NCBI GenBank assembly: GCA_903872875.1
Contig: CAIQMJ010000327.1
Location: 1 to 5,238, forward strand
Length of the DNA: 5,238 nucleotides
Direction of reading: 5' to 3'
From: an uncultured Variovorax sp.
Lineage (GTDB): Bacteria > Pseudomonadota > Gammaproteobacteria > Burkholderiales > Burkholderiaceae_C
Below, piece after piece: positions 1-4,840 of this stretch. The notes beneath the pieces were generated by a model, which had not been told where the DNA came from, ran no database searches, and worked only from the letters and a program-made list of their open reading frames with translations. A program made the translations under genes and the position numbers. Position 1 is the first letter of the stretch. The number at the start of each line of letters is the position of its first letter.

Positions 1-1182
1 GGAGGGCCCGATCCGCAGCTCCGCCGGAAAGGCGACCCGTGCCGCTGGCGCCACCGCCAGGTGGCCGACGGCGGCGATGCTCCCCACACACAGCGCCGCG
101 GACACGCCGGCGCCCCAGCGGAATGCGGACGGAAAGCGCTGGGCCAGCACCGAGCCGTGCGCCAACGCCCGCGCAACGAGATAGGCGAGTGGCGGCAGCA
201 TCGGCAGCACGTAGCCGATCAGCTTCGACCGGGGGATCGAGAAGAACACCAGAACCGTCGCCAGCCAGATGAGCATCAGCCAATCGACGTCGTTCAACGA
301 CCAGCGGGCGCGTCTGGCGCGCCATCCGGCCGTTGCCAGCAGCATGAACCAGGGCAGCGTGAGGCCGACCACCACCGGCACATAGAACCAGAAGGGATGC
401 GCGTTGTTGAATCCGGCCTGCGCGAAGCGGCGGAAATGCTGTGTCACGACGAAGTAGTCGAAGAAACCGGGGAAGCGCATCTGCATCAGCAACGGCCACG
501 GAAGTGCGATCGCGCAGAACAGCAGCCAGCCGGGCCACCAGGCCAGCAGCCGCAAGGCACCCGGCCGCCGTGTGCCCGCACACCAGAGACAGACGACCAG
601 ACCCGGCAGCAGCGGACCGATCAGCCCTTTGGCGAGGACACCCAGCGCGGCCATGCCGAAGGCGCCGGCCAGTGCGGCCCGGAAGGGTCGCCCTGCCTCC
701 CGGGCCAGCACCGCGTGGGCCGCCAGCAGCACGGTGGTGCCGATGCAGCCGGCCACGAGCATGTCGAGGTTGGCGAACTGCGCACCGACATAGAAGAACG
801 GCATCGTCGCCAGCACGATGGCCGTGTTGCGCGCAGTGGCCGTACCCGGCGCCCACCGCAGCAGAAACAGGAACATGGACACGGCGGCCAGCGTCGCGCC
901 GAGCAGCGACGGCATTCGCGCAGCCCATTCCGACACGCCGAAAACCCACATCGATGCGGCGCTGATCCAGTAGAACAGCGGCGGCTTGTGGAAGAAGGGC
1001 ATTCCATCAAGCCGTGGCACCAGCCAGCCACCGGAACGCAGCATGGCGAGCGCGACGCCCACATAGCGGCCCTCGTCGGGCGCCGTCAGCGTTCGGAACC
1101 AGGCCGTCGCGGCGAACCATGCGAACAGCAGGCAGACGGAGCCCCATACCCGGACCCGGGGCGTCAGACGGCGCGTGCTCAT
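1..1182 (-). CDS. ArnT-like glycosyltransferase (GT39/GT83, PMT_2 type), 3' end cut by window
   Basis: Integral inner-membrane enzyme expected to move a sugar from a polyprenyl-phosphate donor to an acceptor on the periplasmic side, as ArnT does with aminoarabinose and lipid A. The first 394 residues are present; full-length relatives run to roughly 500-600, so the C-terminal domain is missing. After one N-terminal hydrophobic helix (about 12-30) comes the family signature: D36-E37-G-R-Y, the acidic pair of the first periplasmic loop held to be catalytic, then HKPPLFYW at 65-72. Later segments typical of the family include the HPFWFYVP stretch, a LPWF turn, and FSIPRSKL followed by YVLPMLPPLAY. 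Many hydrophobic helices lie between. The start is ATG at 1182-1180, overlapping the upstream GT2 stop as ATGA. Only a weak GGG lies upstream, which suits translational coupling. The donor sugar is unknown: no arnA, arnB or arnD homologue is in the window. Confidence 0.93.
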   Translation of the reverse strand, partial: MSTRRLTPRVRVWGSVCLLFAWFAATAWFRTLTAPDEGRYVGVALAMLRSGGWLVPRLDGMPFFHKPPLFYWISAASMWVFGVSEWAARMPSLLGATLAAVSMFLFLLRWAPGTATARNTAIVLATMPFFYVGAQFANLDMLVAGCIGTTVLLAAHAVLAREAGRPFRAALAGAFGMAALGVLAKGLIGPLLPGLVVCLWCAGTRRPGALRLLAWWPGWLLFCAIALPWPLLMQMRFPGFFDYFVVTQHFRRFAQAGFNNAHPFWFYVPVVVGLTLPWFMLLATAGWRARRARWSLNDVDWLMLIWLATVLVFFSIPRSKLIGYVLPMLPPLAYLVARALAHGSVLAQRFPSAFRWGAGVSAALCVGSIAAVGHLAVAPAARVAFPAELRIGPS

Positions 1183-2219
1183 CGTTCGCCCGCCGCCAGG
1201 CCTTCGCCCCATTCGCTGTCGACCACGTAGAGCGGACGGCCCTTGACTTCGTCGAAGATGCGCGCGACGTACTCGCCCAGCACGCCCGTGAAGATCATCT
1301 GGATGCCCATGAAGAACATCAGGCTCACGACGATGGTGGTCCAGCCCGACACCGTGTTGCCGACCAGCAGATGGCTCATGACCAGAAACAGGCCGTAGGC
1401 GAAGGCGGGCGCCGCCAGCAGTACGCCGACGATGCTCACCATGCGCAGCGGCCATGTGGTGAAGGCCGTGAGGCCGTCAACGGCCAGGCCGACCAGGCGA
1501 AGGAAGCCGAATGTGCTCTGGCCCGCAGCGCGTGGTTCGGGCGTGTACGGCAGCGCCACCGTGCGAAAGCCGACCCAGGCGTAGAGCCCCTTCATGAAGC
1601 GGGTGCGTTCAGGGAGACTGAGGAGCGCCTTCACCACCTTGCGGTCCATCAGCCTGAAGTCGCCTGCGTCCTCGGCCAGCTTGAAGCGGTGCGAGGAATT
1701 CATCAGCCGATAGAAGAGCCTCGCGCCGACCCGCTTGGCCGGCGTCTCGGCCTTGCGCTCGCGTCGCACGGTGTGGACCACCTGCGCGCCTTGCAGCCAT
1801 TCGTCGATCATCACCTTGACGAGCGTGGGCGAGTGCTGGCGGTCTCCGTCCATCAACACCACGGCATCGCCGTGTGCAGCCTGGAGGCCGGCGGTGAGCG
1901 CAGCCTCCTTGCCGAAGTTGCGCGACAGCGAGATGCAGCGGAAGCCCGCGAGCGAACACCACTGCGCGGCGACATCCGCCGTCCCGTCGGTGCTGCCGTC
2001 GTCCACGACGATGATTTCCCAGTCGAGGCCGGTCTCGCCGAGAACCTCTTCCAGTTGCGAAAGCAATGCGTTCAGGTTGCCGCTTTCGTTGAAGCATGGG
2101 ATCACGCACGAGACGCTGCGCACGCGTTGGCTGGGGCGCTGGGCGGCGCCCAGGCGACGCGTTTCCGCATGCATGCCGATGTCGATGTAATGCGCCAGGG
2201 GCCTCGATGGCATGTTCAT
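1179..2219 (-). CDS. Polyprenyl-phosphate glycosyltransferase, GT2 family (GtrB/ArnC/DPM1-like)
   Basis: Predicted to transfer a sugar from a nucleotide donor to undecaprenyl phosphate at the cytoplasmic face of the inner membrane. Length is 346 residues. The GT-A fold motifs are in order: PCFNES at 41-46, VVDDGSTDGT at 71-80 (nucleotide binding), SRNFGKEAALTAG at 99-111, and the DxD-type metal motif D124-G-D126 followed by RQHSP. ERTRFMKG at 204-211 follows. Two membrane helices (about 258-282 and 294-315) are followed by GEYVARIFDEVKGRPLYVV, the usual C-terminal end of GtrB-type enzymes. The first motif sits about 35 residues later than is typical, so there is an N-terminal extension; Met3 and Met16 are alternative starts. 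I chose Met1 because GGAG lies 6 bases upstream and the ATG overlaps the phosphatase stop as ATGA. The gene ends in another ATGA overlap with the ArnT-like gene, so the two probably share one substrate chain. The sugar is not predictable from these motifs. Confidence 0.95.
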   Translation of the reverse strand: MNMPSRPLAHYIDIGMHAETRRLGAAQRPSQRVRSVSCVIPCFNESGNLNALLSQLEEVLGETGLDWEIIVVDDGSTDGTADVAAQWCSLAGFRCISLSRNFGKEAALTAGLQAAHGDAVVLMDGDRQHSPTLVKVMIDEWLQGAQVVHTVRRERKAETPAKRVGARLFYRLMNSSHRFKLAEDAGDFRLMDRKVVKALLSLPERTRFMKGLYAWVGFRTVALPYTPEPRAAGQSTFGFLRLVGLAVDGLTAFTTWPLRMVSIVGVLLAAPAFAYGLFLVMSHLLVGNTVSGWTTIVVSLMFFMGIQMIFTGVLGEYVARIFDEVKGRPLYVVDSEWGEGLAAGER

Positions 2220-2809
2220 GGCAGTCTCCGGGAGTGTGGGTCGATCGGGTCGGCGTCGGCTCCCGCTTCCAGTGGCGCCGGTGCTGCGCTCCATTGCCGC
2301 AGCGCCTGGCGCGCGACCTGGAACACGCCGGCCATCGCCACGGCGAGCACCACGCCGCCGACGATGTCGAGCGGGAAGTGCACGCCGATGTAGATGCGGG
2401 CCCAGCCCGTCAGTGCGGCGGCCGCGGCTGCGGCCATGCCCGCCCGGCGCAACCCGGGACGGATCAGCAGGATCGCCGCGACGGTCGACATCACTGCCGC
2501 ATGCGCGCTTGGAAACGATCCGCGTGCGCCATGCGGTATGTAGGCCGGGCTCAGGCCCAGCATGAAGGGCCGCGGCAGATCGATGGCCGAAGCGAGGGCA
2601 TGGACCAGCATGGCCGTCACGCCGCAGGCGGCCAGCGTACCCATGAGGTACACGCGTTCGGCAGGATGCCGCCACGCGGCCCATGCCAGGATCAGCACGC
2701 TGAGCCATGCACCCCGCTCGGCGATGGCGATGCCGAGCGACAACAGCCATGGCGTCGGATGCATGCCTGCACCGATCCATCCGAAAAGCACCAGGTCCAG
2801 TGCTCTCAC
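2216..2809 (-). CDS. PAP2-family phosphatase, BcrC/YbjG-like (undecaprenyl pyrophosphate phosphatase type)
   Basis: Membrane phosphatase of the PAP2 superfamily, 197 residues, close to the length I recall for E. coli YbjG (about 198) and collinear with it from the first residues. Catalytic motifs: R80-P81 (C1), P100-S101-A102-H103 within GSFPSAHA (C2; H103 equivalent to the catalytic acid/base), and R138-x-Y-x-G-V-H144-F-P-L-D148 (C3, with the nucleophile His144). The first Lys of the textbook KX6RP motif is Ala here; my recollection is that BcrC/YbjG proteins also lack it. Several hydrophobic helices are present, including an Ala run at 126-132. The start is GTG at 2809-2807 with GGAGG 5 bases upstream. 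The frame stays open to an ATG at 3037, but that extension crosses the neighbouring gene and does not look like PAP2. Likely role: release of carrier lipid phosphate from undecaprenyl pyrophosphate for the GT2 gene, which it overlaps by ATGA. A lipid A or phosphatidyl phosphatase role is a less likely alternative. Confidence 0.92.
   Translation of the reverse strand: MRALDLVLFGWIGAGMHPTPWLLSLGIAIAERGAWLSVLILAWAAWRHPAERVYLMGTLAACGVTAMLVHALASAIDLPRPFMLGLSPAYIPHGARGSFPSAHAAVMSTVAAILLIRPGLRRAGMAAAAAAALTGWARIYIGVHFPLDIVGGVVLAVAMAGVFQVARQALRQWSAAPAPLEAGADADPIDPHSRRLP
2226..2229 (-). promoter_or_regulatory. Shine-Dalgarno site of the GT2 gene
   Basis: GGAG on the minus strand, 6 bases before ATG at 2219. 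It lies inside the last codons of the phosphatase gene. Together with the ATGA overlap it decides the start of the GT2 protein in favour of Met1 over Met3 or Met16. Confidence 0.6.
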
Positions 2810-2814
2810 TCTGG

Positions 2815-2819
2815 CCTCC
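2815..2819 (-). promoter_or_regulatory. Shine-Dalgarno site of the PAP2 gene, supports GTG start
   Basis: A full GGAGG on the minus strand, 5 bases before the GTG at 2809. It is the strongest ribosome binding site in the window. It rules for the GTG start over the far upstream in-frame ATG at 3037, and over the internal ATG at codon 16, which would remove the start of the first membrane segment. Confidence 0.75.
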
Positions 2820-2830
2820 GCACGGTCGGT

Positions 2831-2848
2831 TGCGCCACGCGCACGTGG
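2831..2848. repeat. Two overlapping, mutually exclusive inverted repeats in the PAP2 leader
   Basis: TGCGC-CAC-GCGCA (2831-2843) and CCACG-CGCA-CGTGG (2835-2848) share bases, so only one stem can form at a time. They sit about 22-40 bases upstream of the GTG start of the phosphatase. They may be a leader structure or a regulator site, or chance in GC-rich DNA. Confidence 0.3.
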
Positions 2849-2903
2849 TCTGGCGGCAAACGGCCGCAGCCTGTCCGGGCGCCATGCGGCACCCTGAAAA
2901 AAT

Positions 2904-2932
2904 GATTCATGGAAATCTCTCGAGCACGACAA
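2904..2932 (-). promoter_or_regulatory. Possible sigma-70-like promoter for the phosphatase-glycosyltransferase operon
   Basis: On the minus strand TTGTCG (2932-2927) and TGAATC (2909-2904) are separated by 17 bases. The -35 matches well, the -10 poorly. The stretch around 2895-2920 is the most A/T-rich part of this spacer, which is why I list it. A transcript would start near 2897 and give a leader of roughly 85-90 bases. Confidence 0.2.
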
Positions 2933-2937
2933 GGTCG

Positions 2938-2960
2938 CCTGCTGCGCAGTGCGCGGCAGG
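2938..2960. repeat. 23-base inverted repeat with 11-base arms
   Basis: Arms CCTGCTGCGCA (2938-2948) and TGCGCGGCAGG (2950-2960) flank a single G at 2949. Ten of eleven positions are complementary; the exception is T2943 against G2955, a wobble pair in plus-strand RNA and an A-C mismatch in minus-strand RNA. It lies in the spacer downstream of the small membrane protein gene and upstream of the PAP2 leader. No T-run follows directly, so a classical intrinsic terminator is not shown. Confidence 0.6.
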
Positions 2961-2966
2961 AACGGT

Positions 2967-2984
2967 CGACGCCATGCGGCGTCG
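2967..2984. repeat. Perfect 7-base stem with 4-base loop just past the small membrane protein stop
   Basis: CGACGCC (2967-2973) and GGCGTCG (2978-2984) are exact reverse complements around ATGC. On the minus strand the stem begins 5 bases after the stop codon that ends at 2989. Position and strength fit a transcript 3' end stem or Rho-associated pause. There is no U-tract, so simple intrinsic termination is unlikely. Confidence 0.55.
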
Positions 2985-2988
2985 CAGG

Positions 2989-3441
2989 TCAGTGCGTCGA
3001 GGGAGGTGCTTGCGATGGCGGCTGCTGGAGCCAGCAAGCCGTGGGCGGCGGCGCGCCGCTGGGATTGGGAATGCGCCGGATGCGCAATGGCTGCGTGATG
3101 CGAGGCGCCAGCACGGCGAGCACAACCGTGAGGGGGAGCGCGACCAGCACCAGCGCGAGCAGGCGGTCGATCCCATGCCGCAACGCGTCGGGCAGATCGA
3201 TGCCGGCGCCTGCAGGCACGAAGAGCGTGGTCTCGCGCCAGTTCGCGTGGTCGCTGCGGTCGTCGGGCTCGAATTCGGCCGTGGCGCTCACGCTGCGGAT
3301 CCGGAAGCCGGGTTCGTCTTCCCAGCCGTCATGGCGAAAGTGGGTCGCGATGAAGGGCTGCAGCGCCACGAGCAGGATGCCCCAGACACACCAGCCGATG
3401 AGGCTGGAAGTGACACGTTGGCGCAAGCGGGCTGAGACCAT
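2989..3441 (-). CDS. Hypothetical small membrane protein with two helices
   Basis: I do not recognise a family. Length is 150 residues from ATG at 3441. Two hydrophobic segments are visible, about 12-32 and 93-113. Between them is a polar, acidic, probably periplasmic region (33-92) containing GWEDEPGF and EFEPDDRSD. Positive residues before helix 1 (R5, R7, R9) and after helix 2 (R114, R120, R122, R123) suit both ends being cytoplasmic. The last 25 residues are Pro-rich. Third codon positions are strongly G/C, like the neighbours, which supports a real gene. The start is uncertain: no clear Shine-Dalgarno precedes 3441. An in-frame ATG at 3537 would add 32 residues; a GAG lies only 3 bases before it. 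It is 179 bases from the PAP2 gene on the same strand, separated by hairpins, so co-transcription is possible but unproven. It is divergent from the acyl-CoA dehydrogenase gene. Confidence 0.65.
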   Translation of the reverse strand: MVSARLRQRVTSSLIGWCVWGILLVALQPFIATHFRHDGWEDEPGFRIRSVSATAEFEPDDRSDHANWRETTLFVPAGAGIDLPDALRHGIDRLLALVLVALPLTVVLAVLAPRITQPLRIRRIPNPSGAPPPTACWLQQPPSQAPPSTH

Positions 3442-3545
3442 GGCAGGAGCGTAGTGAGCGGAACTGAAATGAGCCTGAACGATCCTGAATGGGGTAGTCA
3501 GGTTGCGCACAGGCCCGCCGGGCGGCGGCGGCTTCATGTCTCGTT

Positions 3546-3558
3546 CACGACTGTCGTG
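3546..3558. promoter_or_regulatory. Perfect interrupted palindrome, candidate operator
   Basis: CACGAC-T-GTCGTG: 6-base arms, exact, with a one-base centre at 3552. It lies 76 bases upstream of the acyl-CoA dehydrogenase start and inside the divergent region, a usual place for a dimeric repressor such as a TetR-type regulator. No regulator gene is in the window, so the partner is unknown. Confidence 0.35.
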
Positions 3559-3621
3559 GCGCCGCGTGCACGGCACCATTCGACGCTTGCTCTCATCATG
3601 CGCACCTCACACGTTGCGCCC

Positions 3622-3629
3622 AAGGAAGG
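3622..3629 (+). promoter_or_regulatory. Shine-Dalgarno site of the acyl-CoA dehydrogenase gene
   Basis: AAGGAAGG ends 4 bases before ATG at 3634; its AAGGA part is 7 bases away. It fixes the start at MDFSLSP, the normal beginning for this family, and argues against the longer open frame that begins at 3454. Confidence 0.75.
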
Positions 3630-3633
3630 TCCC

Positions 3634-4791
3634 ATGGATTTCAGTCTCAGCCCCGCGCAGTCGGAATTGCAGGAGCGCACCCGGCGCTTCATCGCCGAAG
3701 AAGTGATTCCGATGGAGTCGGACCCGCGGCAGTCCTCGCATGGACCCGCCGAGGACCTGCGTGACGACCTGGTGGCGCGTGCCCGCCGCCACGGCCTGCT
3801 CACGCCGCATGCATCGAAGGAACACGGCGGCCTCGGCCTGTCGCACGTCGACAAGGCGATCGTGTTCGAGGAGGCCGGCTACTCGCCGCTCGGTCCGGTC
3901 GCGCTGAACATCCACGCGCCGGACGAAGGCAACGTGCATCTGATGGAGGTGGTCGCGACGGCCGGGCAGAAGAAGCGCTGGCTGCAGCCGCTGATCGACG
4001 GCCATGTCCGTTCCTGCTTCTGCATGACCGAGCCGCCGCCCGGTGCCGGCTCGGACCCGTCGATGATGCAGACGGTTGCGGTGCGCGACGGCGACCACTA
4101 CGTGATTACCGGTCGCAAGTGGTTCATCACGGGTGCCACCGGCGCGGGCTTCGCGATCATCATGGCGCGCATGGAGGACGGCACGGCGACGATGTTCCTC
4201 GCCGACATGGACCAGCCCGGGATCGTGGTCGAGCGCCAGATCGATGCGCTCGACAGCTGCTTCACCGGCGGCCACGGCGTGGTCCGTTTCGACGGCCTGC
4301 GCGTGCCGGCCATCGATGTGCTGGGTGCCATCGGCGAGGGCTTCCGCTATGCCCAGGTGCGGCTTGCGCCCGCGCGGCTCACGCACTGCATGCGCTGGCT
4401 CGGCGCCGCCCGGCGCGCGCACGACACCGCGAGTGCCTATGCGCGCACGCGCCATGCCTTCGGGCAACCCCTCGTGGAACACGAAGGCGTCGGCTTCATG
4501 CTGGCCGACAACGAGATGGACCTGCACGTCGCGCGCCTGGCGATCTGGCATTGCGCCTGGGTGCTCGACCAGGGCGGCAAGGGCCGCCATGAGTCGAGCC
4601 AGGCCAAGGTGCTGTGCTCCGAGGCCGAGTGGCGCGTGGTCGACCGGTCGGTGCAGATCCTCGGCGCGAGCGGCGTGTCGGACGAGACCATCGTTGCGCG
4701 CATCTTCCGCGACATGCGCGCCTTCCGGGTCTACGACGGCCCGTCCGAAGTGCATCGCTGGAGCATGGCCAAGCGCATTGCGCGAGGCTAG
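3634..4791 (+). CDS. Acyl-CoA dehydrogenase, FadE2/ACAD10-11-like
   Basis: FAD enzyme that oxidises an acyl-CoA thioester to the trans-2-enoyl-CoA and passes electrons to electron transfer flavoprotein; soluble, cytoplasmic. It has 385 residues, normal for the family. The N-terminal helical domain starts MDFSLSPAQSEL and includes KEHGGLGLS at 62-70. The FAD/substrate region has CMTEPPPGAGSDPS at 130-143 and GRKWFITGATG at 160-170. The C-terminal helical domain has the RTRHAFGQPLVEH stretch at 271-283 and ILGASGVSDE at 342-351. At the active-site loop it reads YDGPSEVH at 367-374, so Asp368 stands where MCAD-type enzymes have the Glu of YEGT. The A/YDGPxEVH form is what I know from the ACAD10/ACAD11 and FadE2 branch. 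That branch includes long or branched acyl-CoA and hydroxyacyl-CoA users, so the substrate stays open. It is alone on its strand here and convergent with the PLP enzyme gene. Confidence 0.95.
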   Translation: MDFSLSPAQSELQERTRRFIAEEVIPMESDPRQSSHGPAEDLRDDLVARARRHGLLTPHASKEHGGLGLSHVDKAIVFEEAGYSPLGPVALNIHAPDEGNVHLMEVVATAGQKKRWLQPLIDGHVRSCFCMTEPPPGAGSDPSMMQTVAVRDGDHYVITGRKWFITGATGAGFAIIMARMEDGTATMFLADMDQPGIVVERQIDALDSCFTGGHGVVRFDGLRVPAIDVLGAIGEGFRYAQVRLAPARLTHCMRWLGAARRAHDTASAYARTRHAFGQPLVEHEGVGFMLADNEMDLHVARLAIWHCAWVLDQGGKGRHESSQAKVLCSEAEWRVVDRSVQILGASGVSDETIVARIFRDMRAFRVYDGPSEVHRWSMAKRIARG

Positions 4792-4840
4792 AAAGAGCGA
4801 CGCCGAGCCTGCAACCGGCCAGGGGCGGCGCCTTGCCCGC
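4792..4840. other. Short convergent spacer
   Basis: Forty-nine bases separate two convergent stop codons. A weak plus-strand stem GGGGC-GGC-GCCTT (4822-4834, two G-U pairs) and an alternative GGGC/GCCC pairing (4823-4826 with 4835-4838) are visible, but no T-run. A terminator is not established. Confidence 0.3.

Larger units (their letters stand above)
2810..2988. other. Spacer between small membrane protein gene and PAP2 operon
   Basis: I see no convincing gene in these 179 bases. In minus-strand order it holds the 7-base stem, the 23-base inverted repeat, the possible promoter, a run of six T at 2902-2897, the overlapping inverted repeats and the GGAGG site. An 11-base sequence CGCCATGCGGC occurs at 2880-2890 and, apart from its first base, again at 2971-2980. 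Similar words occur at 2526-2531 and onward, so this may be only composition. Confidence 0.5.
3442..3633. promoter_or_regulatory. Divergent intergenic region
   Basis: It separates the minus-strand membrane protein gene from the plus-strand acyl-CoA dehydrogenase gene and should carry both promoters. I could not assign convincing -35/-10 pairs for either direction. It contains three CTGAA words at 3464, 3475 and 3485, an 11-base palindrome GCCCG-C-CGGGC at 3513-3523, the palindrome at 3546-3558, and GCCG/CGGC arms at 3561-3574 around CGTGCA. The plus-strand frame of the dehydrogenase is open through it, but the encoded stretch has no family character. Confidence 0.5.

Noticed and set aside
61..1230. 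Long plus-strand open frame opposite the ArnT-like gene (389 residues)
   Set aside because: Its product is rich in Arg, Gln, His and Gly with no recognisable domain. It is the mirror of strong third-position G/C in the real minus-strand gene.
1014..2393. Long plus-strand open frame (459 residues) opposite the GT2 gene
   Set aside because: It is antisense to clear GT2 motifs, has low-complexity polar composition, and runs across the gene junction with the phosphatase. It is a codon-bias shadow.
1179..2885. 568-residue reading of the GT2 gene starting at 2885
   Set aside because: The extra 222 residues overlap the whole phosphatase gene and look random. GGAG plus the ATGA overlap supports the start at 2219.
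2897..2902. Run of six T on the minus strand as the tail of an intrinsic terminator
   Set aside because: The nearest strong stem ends at 2938, about 36 bases away, so the run is not attached to it.
2216..3037. 273-residue reading of the phosphatase starting at 3037
   Set aside because: The extension overlaps the neighbouring membrane protein gene and runs through the hairpin spacer. GTG at 2809 has a full GGAGG and matches the start of YbjG-type proteins.
3513..3523. GCCCG-C-CGGGC palindrome as an operator
   Set aside because: It lies in a GC-only stretch where such symmetry is expected by chance.
3454..3633. 60-residue N-terminal extension of the acyl-CoA dehydrogenase
   Set aside because: It crosses the regulatory spacer and lacks family similarity. 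MDFSLSP at 3634 with AAGGAAGG upstream is the normal family start.
3607..4755. Minus-strand open frame of 382 residues opposite the acyl-CoA dehydrogenase
   Set aside because: The plus strand carries unmistakable dehydrogenase motifs. The antisense product is rich in His, Arg and Ala and has no family character.
4822..4838. Terminator between the two convergent genes
   Set aside because: The stem is short with G-U pairs and there is no T-run on either strand.
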